NCBI GenBank assembly: GCA_001657395.1
Contig: LYSY01000002.1
Span: 434,001-498,000, forward strand
Length of the DNA stretch: 64,000 nt
Source: Rhodospirillales bacterium BBD 1991-14
Lineage (GTDB): Bacteria; Pseudomonadota; Alphaproteobacteria; Kiloniellales; Kiloniellaceae
Direction: 5' to 3'
In this document: one piece after another, positions 26,599-35,906 of the stretch
Position numbering within the stretch: position 1 is the first letter of the stretch
Layout: the number at the start of each line of letters is the position of its first letter
Notes under the pieces: generated by a model
What the model saw: the letters and a program-made list of their open reading frames with translations, nothing else
Told to the model about the DNA's origin: nothing
The model's database searches: none
Made by a program: the position numbers and the translations under genes

Positions 26599-27627
26599 TC
26601 ACATCCCTTCGAAGAGGTCGGTCGAGAGATAGCGTTCGGCGAAGGAGGGGAGGATGGCGACGATGAGCTTGCCTTTCATCTCCGGGCGGGCGCCGACTTC
26701 CAGGGCGGCGGCCAGCGCCGCGCCGGAGGAGATGCCCACCGGCAGGCCTTCCAGGGCCGCGGCCTCCCGCGCCAGGCGGAAGGCGGTGTCGTTGCCGATG
26801 CGGATCACCTCGTCGATCAGGTCGGTCTTCAGGTTGCCGGGGATGAAGCCGGCGCCGATGCCCTGGATCTTGTGGGGGCCGGGGGCGCCGCCGGAGAGCA
26901 CCGGGCTGTCTTCCGGCTCGACGGCGACGATCTGCAGGCTCTCCTTGCGCGCCTTCAGGGCGGCGCCGACACCGGTCAGGGTGCCGCCGGTGCCGACGGC
27001 GGAGACCACCACGTCGACTTGGCCCCCGGTGTCGCGCCAGATCTCCTCCGCCGTGGTGCGGTAGTGGGCGTCGGGGTTGGCCGGGTTGTTGAACTGCTGG
27101 GGCATCACCGCTCCCGGGTTCTTGGCCAGGATCTCCTCGGCCTTGGCGACGGCGCCGTTCATGCCCAGGCTGCCGTCGGTCAGCACCAGTTCCGCCCCCA
27201 GCAGGCGCAGCATCTTGCGCCGCTCCACCGACATGGTCTCCGGCATGGTGAGGATCAGGCGGTAGCCCTTGGCGGCGCAGACGAAGGCGAGCGCGATGCC
27301 GGTGTTGCCGCTGGTCGGCTCCACGATGACCCCTTCGGGGCCCCCCTCAGCGTTGAGGCGGCCGTCGGCTTCCAGCGCTTCCACCATGGAAAGGCCGATG
27401 CGGTCCTTCACCGAGTTCAGCGGATTGAAGAACTCGCACTTGCCCGACACCTCGGCCACGGCGCCGTGGGCCTCGGCCAGCTTGGCGACGCGGATCAGCG
27501 GCGTGGCGCCGATGGTCTCCAGGATCGAATCGTAGATGCGCCCGCGGAACTCGCAGCCTTCCCCGGCCAGCGGTTCGGCGGGACTTTGCGCGCCGGCCTG
27601 CGGCGTCATGCGCTTGCGTGCTTCCAT
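26599..27627 (-). CDS. cysK: Cysteine synthase A
   Basis: PLP enzyme that makes L-cysteine from O-acetylserine and sulfide. The 342 residues contain the PLP lysine in [16 protein letters not shown], the substrate loop [20 protein letters not shown], the phosphate-binding [10 protein letters not shown] and the C-terminal [13 protein letters not shown]. It is slightly long at the N-terminus (starts at MEARKRM). An Rrf2-family regulator gene ends 37 bp upstream on the same strand, suggesting co-transcription and control of sulfur metabolism. Confidence 0.96.
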   Translation of the reverse strand: MEARKRMTPQAGAQSPAEPLAGEGCEFRGRIYDSILETIGATPLIRVAKLAEAHGAVAEVSGKCEFFNPLNSVKDRIGLSMVEALEADGRLNAEGGPEGVIVEPTSGNTGIALAFVCAAKGYRLILTMPETMSVERRKMLRLLGAELVLTDGSLGMNGAVAKAEEILAKNPGAVMPQQFNNPANPDAHYRTTAEEIWRDTGGQVDVVVSAVGTGGTLTGVGAALKARKESLQIVAVEPEDSPVLSGGAPGPHKIQGIGAGFIPGNLKTDLIDEVIRIGNDTAFRLAREAAALEGLPVGISSGAALAAALEVGARPEMKGKLIVAILPSFAERYLSTDLFEGM

Positions 27628-27664
27628 GGCTGTCTCTCAGCGGCGCCGGTTGGGGGGAGGGAGA

Positions 27665-28120
27665 TCAAATGCTGAAGTCGGGCACGTTCTTGGCTTCGCT
27701 CACGATGCCGCGGTCGCGCGCCCTTTCGCAGAGCTGTTCGATGCTGATGTTGTCCAGGCGCTCCATCATCTGCAGCTGCATCTCGATCCAGATCGGCCGG
27801 ACGATCTTGACTCCGATTTCCGAACCGTCGGGTTCGCTGGCCGGATCGATGGTGCCTTCCAGCTTGCGTACGATGCGGATGATCTCGCCGACCGAGATGC
27901 GCCGCCGCTCCCGGGCCAGGCGGTAGCCGCCCTTGGGGCCGCGCTGGCCGGCGAGGATGCCGTGATGGACGAGCTGCTGCAGCACCTGCTCCAGGTAGCG
28001 GCGCGGAATGCCCTGGCGGCGCGAGATATCGGTGGAGCGCACCGGGCCGGAGCCGGCGTGATAGGCGATGTCGACCACCGCCTCGATGGCGAAAAGCAGC
28101 TTCTTCGACAGCCTCAGCAT
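27665..28120 (-). CDS. Rrf2 family regulator lacking the Fe-S cysteine cluster
   Basis: A 151-residue winged-helix regulator: MLRLSKKLLFAIEAVVDIAY, the recognition helix region ISRRQGIPRRYLEQVLQQLV, and wing GQRGPKGGYRLARE. IscR, RirA and NsrR carry three clustered cysteines after this region; here that loop (about 90-110) has none, and the only Cys is near the C-terminus (EQLCERA). Position just ahead of cysK recalls CymR of Bacillus subtilis, a cluster-free Rrf2 protein that works with CysK. That parallel is inference. Confidence 0.88.
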   Translation of the reverse strand: MLRLSKKLLFAIEAVVDIAYHAGSGPVRSTDISRRQGIPRRYLEQVLQQLVHHGILAGQRGPKGGYRLARERRRISVGEIIRIVRKLEGTIDPASEPDGSEIGVKIVRPIWIEMQLQMMERLDNISIEQLCERARDRGIVSEAKNVPDFSI

Positions 28121-28135
28121 CGGTGCCCCCGTTTC

Positions 28136-28663
28136 TTAAGGGGCCTTGGCGGCCGCTTGACCGCCGGCAAGGCCCGTGGAGCCGAAGCCGCCGCTGCCGC
28201 GGGCGCTGTCCTCCAGATCGGCCACCGGGCGCCAGGCGACGCGGGCGTAGCGTGCCACCACCATCTGGGCAATGCGGCTGCCGCGGGTGATGGTGAAGGG
28301 CTCCTGCCCCAGGTTGATCAGCACCACGCCCACCTCGCCGCGGTAGTCCGCATCGACGGTGCCCGGTGCGTTCAGCACCGTGAGCCCGTGCTTGAGCGCG
28401 AGGCCGGAGCGCGGGCGCACCTGCGCCTCGCTGCCCGGCGGCAGGGCGATGGCAAGGCCGGTGGGGATCAGGCGGCGCTCGCCGGGGGCCAGCACCACGT
28501 CCTCGGCGACGGCAGCCAGCAGGTCCATGCCGGCGGAATCGACGGTGGCATAGGCCGGCAGCGGCAGATCGGCGGCATGGTCCAGTTGTCTGACGGAGAC
28601 CGCGAGGGCGGCATTTTCGGCGAGAGTGTCGGCAGGAGCCGGTGTCGGAGCAGTGGCAGTCAT
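28136..28663 (-). CDS. dut: dUTP diphosphatase
   Basis: Trimeric dUTPase that hydrolyses dUTP to dUMP and PPi, keeping uracil out of DNA. All five motifs are present: [34 protein letters not shown] with the catalytic Asp, RGSRIAQMV, and the C-terminal P-loop-like [10 protein letters not shown]. At 175 residues it has about 20 extra at the N-terminus (Ala/Pro/Thr-rich). It sits 33 bp behind coaBC, a common pairing. Confidence 0.96.
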   Translation of the reverse strand: MTATAPTPAPADTLAENAALAVSVRQLDHAADLPLPAYATVDSAGMDLLAAVAEDVVLAPGERRLIPTGLAIALPPGSEAQVRPRSGLALKHGLTVLNAPGTVDADYRGEVGVVLINLGQEPFTITRGSRIAQMVVARYARVAWRPVADLEDSARGSGGFGSTGLAGGQAAAKAP

Positions 28664-28696
28664 GCGGGTCTTCGAGAGGTCCTAACGGTCAAGGGT

Positions 28697-29926
28697 TTAT
28701 GTGCGTCCGAGGGTCGAGGCGATTTCGCGGCAGAGGCGGGTCGCCACCTCCGCCTTGGTCATCTGCGGCCAGGTTTCCACGCCCTCGGCGCGGATCAGAT
28801 GGATCTGGTTGTGGTCGCCGCCGAAGGTGCCGCTTTCCGGCGCCACGTCGTTGGCGAGGATCCAGTCGCAGCCCTTGCGGGCCAACTTCTCCTGCGCCTG
28901 GGCGACGATGTTCTCGGTCTCCGCGGCGAAGCCGATGACCAGGCTCGGGCGGGTGCTGCCGGCCTGGGAAAGCGCGGCCAGGATGTCCGGATTGGCGGTC
29001 AGTTCCAGCTTTGCCGGCGCCCCGTTCTTCTTGATCTTCTGCTGGGCCGGGACGGCGGCGCGCCAGTCGGCCACGGCGGCGGCGCAGACGGCGATCTCCG
29101 CCGGCAGGGCGCTCTGGCAGGCGGCCAGCATTTCTGAAGCGGTTTCCACGTGCAGGGTCTGCAGCCCCGGCGGGTCCGGCAGCCGGCTGGGCCCGGAGAC
29201 CAGGGTTGTCTCTGCCCCCTGTGCGGCCAGGGCGGCGGCAATGGCATGGCCCTGGCGACCGGAGGAGCGATTGGCGATATAGCGCACCGGGTCGATGGGC
29301 TCATGGGTCGGCCCGCTGGTGACCAGGGCGCGCAGGCCCTCCAGCGGTCCTTTGCCGGTCTGCGCCTGCAATGCCGCTTCGATGGCGGCCAGGATCTCCA
29401 TCGGCTCGGCCATGCGCCCGTAGCCATACTCGCCGCAGGCCATGTCGCCCTCGTTGGGGCCGACGCTCAGCACCTCGCGCTCCTTCAGGAGGGCCAGGTT
29501 GGTCTGGGTCGCCGGGTGTTCCCACATGCGCACGTTCATCGCCGGGGCGACGAGCACCGCCTTGTCTGTGGCCAGCAGCGCGGTGGAGGCGAGGTCGTCG
29601 GCGCGGCCCTGGGCCATCTTGGCCAGCAGGTCGGCGGAGGCCGGCGCCACCACCAGCAGGTCGGCGTCCCGCGAGAGCTGGATGTGCCCCATCTCCGCCT
29701 CGTCGGTCAGCGAAAAGAGCTCGCCGTAGACCTTGTCCTCGGTGAGCGCCGAGAGCGACAGTGGCGTGACGAATTCTGCACCGGCCTTGGTGAGAATACA
29801 GCGCACAGCGGCCCCGCGCTCCCGCAGGCGGCGGATCAGCTCAAGGGATTTGTAGGCGGCAATCCCGCCGGAAACGATGAGAAGGATCCGTTTTCCGGTC
29901 AACACGTCGGTTTTCCCAGATTTCAC
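28697..29926 (-). CDS. coaBC: Bifunctional phosphopantothenoylcysteine decarboxylase/synthase
   Basis: Carries out two coenzyme A biosynthesis steps. The CoaC flavoprotein half (about 1-190) has GGIAAYKSLELIRRL, the PAMNVRMW motif and the ACGEYGYGRM loop with the catalytic Cys. The CoaB half (about 190-409) has LVTSGPTHEPIDPVRYIANRS-type nucleotide binding, AVADWR and the KIKK motif. Length is normal. It lies between ubiB and dut on the same strand. Confidence 0.96.
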   Translation of the reverse strand: MKSGKTDVLTGKRILLIVSGGIAAYKSLELIRRLRERGAAVRCILTKAGAEFVTPLSLSALTEDKVYGELFSLTDEAEMGHIQLSRDADLLVVAPASADLLAKMAQGRADDLASTALLATDKAVLVAPAMNVRMWEHPATQTNLALLKEREVLSVGPNEGDMACGEYGYGRMAEPMEILAAIEAALQAQTGKGPLEGLRALVTSGPTHEPIDPVRYIANRSSGRQGHAIAAALAAQGAETTLVSGPSRLPDPPGLQTLHVETASEMLAACQSALPAEIAVCAAAVADWRAAVPAQQKIKKNGAPAKLELTANPDILAALSQAGSTRPSLVIGFAAETENIVAQAQEKLARKGCDWILANDVAPESGTFGGDHNQIHLIRAEGVETWPQMTKAEVATRLCREIASTLGRT

Positions 29927-30028
29927 GGTTTCAAGTCGTAGATAAGGTAAGGCCTCGGCGCCCCGCTGGCAAGCGGGCCTCCTTCTGCGCCCGCTGCCGC
30001 CCCTGCGGGGCAGCCTCCGTAAAGGCGG

Positions 30029-31630
30029 CTAAAACGCCGCCACGGCAGCCAAAACCAGCGCTGCTACGGCGGCGGCGAGGGCCCAGCGGGCCAGGCCGCT
30101 GGCCTGGCGCTGCGAGATCCGCTGCAGGGTGTCGGGGTGCAGGCCGATTCGCCCGGCCGCCAGCTCCTCGGTCGCCCGGTCCAGGTTGTCGGCCAGGGCC
30201 GGGAGGCGCTGCAGGGTGTGGAGGACGTCGTCGACGGTCTCGCGCAGGCGCGCCTCCGGCCCGCGGTTTTCCCGCATCCAGGCGTCGATCAGCGGCTGCG
30301 CCAGGGTCCAGATGTTGAGCGAGGGGTCGAGGCTGCGGCTGACCCCCTCGGCCATCAGCATGTTCTTCTGCAGCAGCAGCAATTGAGGTTGCACCGGCAG
30401 ATCGAAGGACTCGGTCAGCCGCAGCAACTGGGCCAGCAGACGGGCGAAAGAGATTTCGTTCAGCGGCCGGCCGGCGATCGGCTCGCAGACGGAGCGCAGT
30501 GCCTGGGCGAAGATGTCGAGGGCGTGGCGCTGGGGCAGGTAGCCGGCCTCCATGTAGACCTCGGCCAGCCGTTGGTAGTCGCCCTCCAGCGTGGCGATCA
30601 GCATGTCGGCCAGATGGCGGCGGGTGCGCCAGTCCAGCCGGCCCATGATGCCGAAGTCGACCGCCAGGATGTTCCCCTCGGAGTCGACGAACATGTTGCC
30701 GGGGTGCTGGTCGCCGTGAAAGAAGCCATCGCGGAAGACCTGGTTGAAGAACACCGCCGCCGCCTTGGTCAGAACCTCCTGCAGGTCGTGGCCGGCGGCC
30801 AGCAGCGCGTCGCGGTCGTCCATTGGAATGCCGCTGACCCGCGACATGGTGAGCACCCGGCGGGAGGAGCGCTGCCAGTCGATGGCCGGGACTTTGTAGG
30901 TGGGGTCGTCGCCGAAGTTCTCCGCCAGTTCCGAGGCGGCGGCGCCCTCCATGCGCAGATCCATCTCCAGCCGCACCGTGGTCTCGAAAACCTGGACCAC
31001 GTCGATCGGCTTGAAGCGTTGCAGCTTGGGTTGCGCGCGCAGGGCCCATTCCGCCACCCAGTAGAGGAACTCCAGATCGCGTTCGAAGGCCTTTTCGATG
31101 CCCGGACGCAGGATCTTCACGGCGACCGGCCGTTCCACCATGCGCTCTGCCGCGCTGCCCTCCCCGCCGTTGTCGCCGTCAGCGGCTGCATCGGCAGCGG
31201 GTTCGCGCACCGTTGCGAGGTGGACCTGGGCGATGGAGGCGGCGGAGACCGGGACGTCGTCGAACTTGGCGAAGAGCGCCTCGGGCGGCTTGTCGAACTC
31301 TTCCTCGATGGCCTGGCGGGCCAGGGTTGCATCGAAGGGTGCCAGGCGGTCCTGCAGGTCGGCCAGGTCCTGCGCCACCTGGTCGCCGACCAGATCGGCG
31401 CGGGTCGACAGCATCTGCCCCAGCTTGATGAAGCTGGGGCCCAGTTCCACCAGCGCCCGTGCGAGCTTCTGGCCCGGCCGTCCCTCCGCCGCGCGGCGCG
31501 ACAGGCGCCGCGCCACCCAGACCGCGCCGGGGGCGATGCCGGTCTCCTCCAGCGGCGCCAGGGCGTCATGACGCGCCAGCGTGCGGACGATGCGCTGAAA
31601 GCGCAGAAGGGACCGGATGGTTCGCAGCAT
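30029..31630 (-). CDS. ubiB: Ubiquinone biosynthesis kinase-like protein UbiB
   Basis: Atypical ABC1/UbiB-family protein kinase-like ATPase needed for ubiquinone synthesis. It has the family KxGQ motif (IKLGQMLSTRADL), the Ala-rich nucleotide loop region ASIAQVHLA, the catalytic HGDQHPGNMF and metal-binding DFGIMG. The 533-residue protein ends in a hydrophobic helix ([21 protein letters not shown]) that anchors it in the inner membrane. It starts 4 bp after the ubiE stop. Confidence 0.95.
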   Translation of the reverse strand: MLRTIRSLLRFQRIVRTLARHDALAPLEETGIAPGAVWVARRLSRRAAEGRPGQKLARALVELGPSFIKLGQMLSTRADLVGDQVAQDLADLQDRLAPFDATLARQAIEEEFDKPPEALFAKFDDVPVSAASIAQVHLATVREPAADAAADGDNGGEGSAAERMVERPVAVKILRPGIEKAFERDLEFLYWVAEWALRAQPKLQRFKPIDVVQVFETTVRLEMDLRMEGAAASELAENFGDDPTYKVPAIDWQRSSRRVLTMSRVSGIPMDDRDALLAAGHDLQEVLTKAAAVFFNQVFRDGFFHGDQHPGNMFVDSEGNILAVDFGIMGRLDWRTRRHLADMLIATLEGDYQRLAEVYMEAGYLPQRHALDIFAQALRSVCEPIAGRPLNEISFARLLAQLLRLTESFDLPVQPQLLLLQKNMLMAEGVSRSLDPSLNIWTLAQPLIDAWMRENRGPEARLRETVDDVLHTLQRLPALADNLDRATEELAAGRIGLHPDTLQRISQRQASGLARWALAAAVAALVLAAVAAF

Positions 31631-31634
31631 CGCG

Positions 31635-32483
31635 CTAGATTCGCCAGCCGGAGTGCAGCGCGGCGATGCCGCCCGAAAGGTTTCGGAAACGAACCTGGCG
31701 CAGGCCGGCCTCCGCCATCATGGCGGCGAGGTCTTCCTGCGGCGGAAAGCGGCGGATCGACTCGGCCAGATAAACATAAGCGTCGCGGTCGCCGGCGACC
31801 GCCGCCCCCATGGCCGGCAGGACTTTGAAGGAATAGCGGTCGTAGAGGTCGCCGAAGAGCGGCACGACGACACGGCTGAACTCCAGACAGAGAAAGCGCC
31901 CGCCCGGTTTCAGAACCCGCCGCGCCTCGCGCAGGGCCTTATCGATATGGGTGACGTTCCGCAGGCCGAAAGCGATGGTGTAGGCATTGACGGAGGAGTC
32001 CGGCAGCGGCAGGCACTCGGCATCGCCGCAGACCCAGGCGATACCGCCCAGGATGCCGCGGTCCAGGGCGCGGTCGCGTCCCACCGCCAGCATGTCCGGT
32101 GTCAGATCGCAGACCGTGATGCGGCTGCCGGCCTGTGCTGATGCCCCCTTCTCTCCTGCATGAGCGCCCAGGCGCTCCCAGGCGCGCAGGGCGATGTCGC
32201 CAGTTCCCCCGGCCGTGTCCAGCAGGCGCAGGCCGGGCCGCGGATCGAGCCAGTCGATCATCGTCGACTTCCAGAGCCGGTGGATACCGCCGGACATCAG
32301 GTCGTTCATCAGGTCGTAGCGTCCGGCCACGGACTGGAAGAGGCCTTGCACCAGAGGAGCCTTTTCCGCCGCCGCGACGTCGCGATAGCCGAAATGCGCG
32401 CGCTCCCCCTCGGGGTCGGAAGCGGCGTTGTCGTCCCTGCCTGTCTTGTCTGCGGTGGTGCCTGGGTTCATTGCGCGGACCAT
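31635..32483 (-). CDS. ubiE: Ubiquinone/menaquinone methyltransferase UbiE
   Basis: SAM-dependent C-methyltransferase of quinone synthesis. Motifs are GRYDLMNDLMSGGIHRLWK, the SAM site LLDTAGGTGDIAL, and AFGLRNVTHIDKALREARRVLKPGG. The 282-residue length includes about 30 extra N-terminal residues. It is divergent from mutM, with 125 bp between starts for both promoters. Confidence 0.95.
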   Translation of the reverse strand: MVRAMNPGTTADKTGRDDNAASDPEGERAHFGYRDVAAAEKAPLVQGLFQSVAGRYDLMNDLMSGGIHRLWKSTMIDWLDPRPGLRLLDTAGGTGDIALRAWERLGAHAGEKGASAQAGSRITVCDLTPDMLAVGRDRALDRGILGGIAWVCGDAECLPLPDSSVNAYTIAFGLRNVTHIDKALREARRVLKPGGRFLCLEFSRVVVPLFGDLYDRYSFKVLPAMGAAVAGDRDAYVYLAESIRRFPPQEDLAAMMAEAGLRQVRFRNLSGGIAALHSGWRI

Positions 32484-32608
32484 AGCGCGCGCGATCCGAT
32501 CACGCTACTCTGGGCGCCGGCCCGCACAAGGGTCACTTCGTCACAGCTCTCGTTACCGCCCTTTGTTACAGCCATTGCAAGCGATACCCCTTCTGGACCC
32601 TTACGTTC

Positions 32609-33442
32609 ATGCCTGAACTGCCGGAAGTCGAAACCGTGGTGCGCGGCCTGCGCCCGCGCCTGGAGGGGCGCCTGCTGGCGCGGGTCGACCAGCGGCGCGC
32701 GGACCTGCGGTTTCCCTTCCCCGCGGGCTTTGCGAAACGGCTGACCGGACGCCGGGTCGACCATATCCTGCGGCGCGCGAAGTACATGCTGATGCATCTC
32801 GACGACGGCCAGGTGCTGCTCTGCCATCTCGGCATGTCCGGGCGCATGACGATCCATGAAAGCGGCGATGCCCCGGCCCCGGCGCTCGACCGGCACGATC
32901 ACGTGGTCTTCGTCACTGACGAGGGCACGGAGGTCCGTTTCAACGACGCCCGGCGTTTCGGCATCATGGATCTTTTCGATGCCGAGGCTGCGGACAGCCA
33001 TCCCCTGCTGAAGGCGCTGGGCCCCGAACCCCTGGGCAACGATTTCAACGGTCCGGCGCTGGCGGCCGCCCTCCGGGGCAAGCGCAGCCCCATCAAGGCA
33101 GCCCTGCTGGACCAGAGCGTGGTGGCCGGGCTCGGCAATATATATGTCTGCGAGGCGCTGTTCTTCGCCGGCCTGTCGCCGCGCCGCCAGGCCTACACGG
33201 TGCAGGGCGGACGCGCGGAGCGGCTGGCAGCGGCGGTCCGTCAGGTTCTGCAGCGCGCGATCGATGCCGGCGGCTCCTCGCTGCGCGACTACGTGCAGGC
33301 CGACGGCGAACTCGGCTACTTTCAGCATGAGTGGGCGGTCTACGGGCGCGAGGGGGAAGCCTGTCTCCAATGCAAAGGCAAGGTCCGGCGCATGGTCCAG
33401 AGCGGCCGCTCGACCTTCTATTGTTCGCGCTGCCAGCGCTAG
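32609..33442 (+). CDS. mutM: Formamidopyrimidine-DNA glycosylase
   Basis: Bifunctional DNA glycosylase/AP lyase that removes 8-oxoguanine and formamidopyrimidines. The N-terminus [13 protein letters not shown] gives the catalytic Pro after Met removal and Glu3; [16 protein letters not shown] is the helix-two-turn-helix segment; the C-terminal zinc finger has CLQCKGK...TFYCSRC. Length 277 is normal. Confidence 0.97.
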   Translation: MPELPEVETVVRGLRPRLEGRLLARVDQRRADLRFPFPAGFAKRLTGRRVDHILRRAKYMLMHLDDGQVLLCHLGMSGRMTIHESGDAPAPALDRHDHVVFVTDEGTEVRFNDARRFGIMDLFDAEAADSHPLLKALGPEPLGNDFNGPALAAALRGKRSPIKAALLDQSVVAGLGNIYVCEALFFAGLSPRRQAYTVQGGRAERLAAAVRQVLQRAIDAGGSSLRDYVQADGELGYFQHEWAVYGREGEACLQCKGKVRRMVQSGRSTFYCSRCQR

Positions 33443-33536
33443 GGCTGTTGCCCGCGCCGCCGCCGCGGGGGGCCTGCGCGTGACGATCCGCTCCGGCGCT
33501 ATTGCGCCCCTTGCCGGCGCTAAGGTAGACAGGCGC

Positions 33537-33908
33537 ATGCCTTCGCTGCTCCCGGTTCTTGTCTCCGCTTTTCTGATTGCCGCCACGGCGCTTCCGCCGT
33601 TGCCGGCTTTCGCGCAGTCACCGGCGCGCTATGTCGCCGGCGTGGCCGACCTGCCGCTGATGCCCGGGCTGACCGAGCGCCCTGAAGACGGGCTGGTGTT
33701 CGACAAGCCGGGCGGGCGCATCGTCGAGGCTTTCGCAACGGGTCCGCTCACCTGGCAGGAAGTGCGCAGCTTCTATGAGTCCACCCTGCCCGAACTGGGT
33801 TGGAAGCCGGACCGCGGCGGGTACCTGCGCGAGGGCGAGCGCCTGCAGCTCTCGGCAACCGAAGCACCGGGTGTTGTAACGGTGAAGTTCCGCCTCTTCC
33901 CGCAGTAG
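33537..33908 (+). CDS. Small exported protein of unknown function
   Basis: A 123-residue product starting with an apparent signal peptide ([23 protein letters not shown], cleavage near AFAQ). The mature part is a compact ~95-residue domain with [38 protein letters not shown] and [14 protein letters not shown]. It resembles small periplasmic proteins that often sit beside mutM/enoyl-CoA hydratase genes in this class, but I do not recognise a named family. The ATG gives a clean signal peptide; the upstream open frame overlaps mutM in another frame. Confidence 0.72.
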   Translation: MPSLLPVLVSAFLIAATALPPLPAFAQSPARYVAGVADLPLMPGLTERPEDGLVFDKPGGRIVEAFATGPLTWQEVRSFYESTLPELGWKPDRGGYLREGERLQLSATEAPGVVTVKFRLFPQ

Positions 33909-34026
33909 TCTGTTTTCCGCAATTGCCTGGTTTCCGAAGCAGTATGGTCCGCCGCCGTCCGTTTGCCGAAGTTTCCCTGTCCTGAAGAAATCTGCGTCGC
34001 AACCCTTCCAGAAAGGAACCCGGTCG

Positions 34027-34803
34027 ATGACCTATGAGAACATCATCCTGGAAAAGCACGATGGCGTCGGGGTGATCACCCTCAATCGGCCGAAGGCTCT
34101 CAACGCGCTTTGCGCCGCCCTGATCGACGATCTCGGCGCTGCGCTGGACGATCTGGAAAGCGACGATGCGATCGGCTGCATCCTGGTCACCGGTTCGGAA
34201 AAGGCCTTCGCCGCCGGCGCCGACATCAAGGAGATGAAGGACAAGTCGTTTCAGGAGGCCTTCGCGGAGGACTTCATCACCGAGGGGTGGGAACGGCTCT
34301 CCCAGACGCGCAAGCCGGTGATTGCCGCCGTTGCGGGCTATGCCCTGGGCGGCGGTTGCGAGATCGCCATGATGTGCGACTTCATCATCGCCGCCGACAG
34401 CGCGATGTTCGGCCAGCCGGAGATCACCATCGGCACCATTCCCGGCTCCGGCGGTACCCAGCGCCTGACGCGCTTCGTCGGCAAGTCGAAGGCCATGGAG
34501 CTCTGCCTGACCGGACGCATGATGGATGCGGAGGAAGCCGAGCGGGCCGGCCTCGTGGCGCGGGTCGTTCCGGCGGCCGAGCTGCAGGAGGAGGCGATGA
34601 AGACCGCACGCAAGATCGCCGGGCTCTCGCGGCCCGTGGTCCTGATGGCCAAGGAGGCGGTGAACCGCGCCTACGAGACCACCCTGGCCGAAGGCGTGAA
34701 GTTCGAGCGCCGGCTGTTCCATGCGACCTTCGCCCTGGAGGACCAGAAGGAGGGCATGGCCGCCTTCGCCGAGAAGCGCAAGCCGGACTGGAAGAACCGG
34801 TAA
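34027..34803 (+). CDS. Enoyl-CoA hydratase (crotonase family)
   Basis: Hydrates trans-2-enoyl-CoA in beta-oxidation. The 258-residue crotonase-fold protein has the oxyanion-hole segment [12 protein letters not shown], the two catalytic glutamates in [12 protein letters not shown] and [12 protein letters not shown], and the [10 protein letters not shown] loop. It resembles mitochondrial-type short-chain enoyl-CoA hydratase. The preceding 118 bp carry a GAAAGGAAC ribosome-binding region. CoA substrate range is not resolvable. Confidence 0.92.
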   Translation: MTYENIILEKHDGVGVITLNRPKALNALCAALIDDLGAALDDLESDDAIGCILVTGSEKAFAAGADIKEMKDKSFQEAFAEDFITEGWERLSQTRKPVIAAVAGYALGGGCEIAMMCDFIIAADSAMFGQPEITIGTIPGSGGTQRLTRFVGKSKAMELCLTGRMMDAEEAERAGLVARVVPAAELQEEAMKTARKIAGLSRPVVLMAKEAVNRAYETTLAEGVKFERRLFHATFALEDQKEGMAAFAEKRKPDWKNR

Positions 34804-34810
34804 GGCCGCT

Positions 34811-34858
34811 GCCGGGGAGGGAGCCGGGGAGCGGGCCGGGGAAGGTGCCGGGGAAAGC
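34811..34858. repeat. 12-bp tandem repeat, four units
   Basis: GCCGGGGA recurs at 34811, 34823, 34835 and 34847, an exact 12-bp period with variable last four bases. It lies in the gap between the enoyl-CoA hydratase gene and rpsT. Confidence 0.8.
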
Positions 34859-34997
34859 ACCGGAAATCCAAGGCCTGGAGAGGCCGGGGGGCCTCTGCCG
34901 GCGCCGCGCCGGCCGGTCGAATCACGCTGCTTGACGCGCCGGAGGGCGGGGGCTATAACCCCGCCTTTCTCGCAGACTGAGCACGAAATTCTAAGCT

Positions 34998-35261
34998 ATG
35001 GCACACCACAAGTCGGCCAAGAAGCGGATCCGCCGCAACGCCCGCCGCACGGAGATCAACCGTCGGCGCGTCAGCCGCATCCGCACCCATGTGAAGGCTG
35101 TCGAAGCGGCAATCTCCAGCGGCGACAAGGACGCGGCGCAGACGGCGTTGCGCGCGGCGCAGCCGGAAATGCAGCGCGGTATTCGCGGCGGCGTTCTGCA
35201 TAAGAACACCGTTGCGCGCAAGCTGTCGCGTCTCTCCGCCAGGGTCAAAGCGATCGGCTGA
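34998..35261 (+). CDS. rpsT: 30S ribosomal protein S20
   Basis: Primary 16S rRNA-binding protein of the 30S body. The 87 residues are Lys/Arg-rich with the family opening [16 protein letters not shown] and [17 protein letters not shown]. Location just before dnaA is common in Rhodospirillales-type genomes. A strong hairpin follows 39 bp after its stop. Confidence 0.97.
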   Translation: MAHHKSAKKRIRRNARRTEINRRRVSRIRTHVKAVEAAISSGDKDAAQTALRAAQPEMQRGIRGGVLHKNTVARKLSRLSARVKAIG

Positions 35262-35300
35262 TCGCAACGGGTCCGGCACTGCGCCGGCCTTCCGGAACAG

Positions 35301-35330
35301 CACCGCGCCCTCCTGCCGGAGGGCGCGGTG
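35301..35330 (+). terminator. Strong hairpin downstream of rpsT
   Basis: A perfect 13-bp GC-rich stem (35301-35313 with 35318-35330) closed by the 4-nt loop TGCC, 39 bp after the rpsT stop, followed by the moderately T-rich TTCGTCTGT. It is the clearest terminator-like hairpin in the window. Confidence 0.75.
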
Positions 35331-35906
35331 TTCGTCTGTGCGCCATCCTCGTACTGTCGTCGTTCCGCGAAGATCGCTTCGCCGGCGGTGATCCCTTCCG
35401 GCGTGAAGCGTGTGTGGCGGAGTCAACTCACCGCCTCGTTGCAGACCGGCGCAGCGCGTTCGCAGCGCCGGTTTCGCAAGGCGGATTTTACAGTGTTGCA
35501 GATGCGCCCTGGCCGTAAAAAAAGTGTCGTTCTCCATTCGATCCGCTTGTCACCCGAAGTCTTTGCGCGTACATTAACTGCATCGCGCTTGGGGGTTCTG
35601 AGTAAGAAAAAATTGGAAAAAGCAAAATAAAAATCCGCACCTAGTAAGTAATTCCCACAATCAAATATTAAGGAAGCTGCGGGTGCGGCGAGGGGTGGAT
35701 GTCTCTCTAGGACCACATTGTTTTTTTCCGACCCGCCTGGCTCTTGGGGCCGCTTTCAAGCCGATACCTTGAACAACTAAAAGCGAACGAGGTTGCTGAC
35801 CACGTCATGGACGATGCTTGTGCTTTGTCGCCGCAATACCTCTCGGTGCAGCATGGGGGTGGACGTCAGGACGAAGGGGCAGGACGCTTTTTGGGGGGTA
35901 TGCTAA
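35331..35906. other. Long non-coding region upstream of dnaA with AT-rich core
   Basis: About 575 bp without a credible gene. Between roughly 35500 and 35680 the sequence becomes distinctly AT-rich (runs of A, and AAAAAATTGG), in contrast to the rest of the window. A 7-bp inverted repeat CCGCACC/GGTGCGG (35635-35641 with 35682-35688) brackets the most AT-rich part. I looked for DnaA boxes (TTATCCACA and close variants) and saw no convincing cluster, so I call this a dnaA regulatory region rather than the origin. Confidence 0.5.

Noticed and set aside
35423-35716. A 97-codon minus-strand open frame in the rpsT-dnaA gap
   Set aside because: Composition is irregular, there is no ribosome-binding site of note, and the AT-rich part lies inside it. 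No family resemblance.
35331-35906. Chromosomal origin oriC
   Set aside because: Position before dnaA and AT-richness invited it, but no cluster of DnaA boxes was seen. Recorded as an AT-rich region only.
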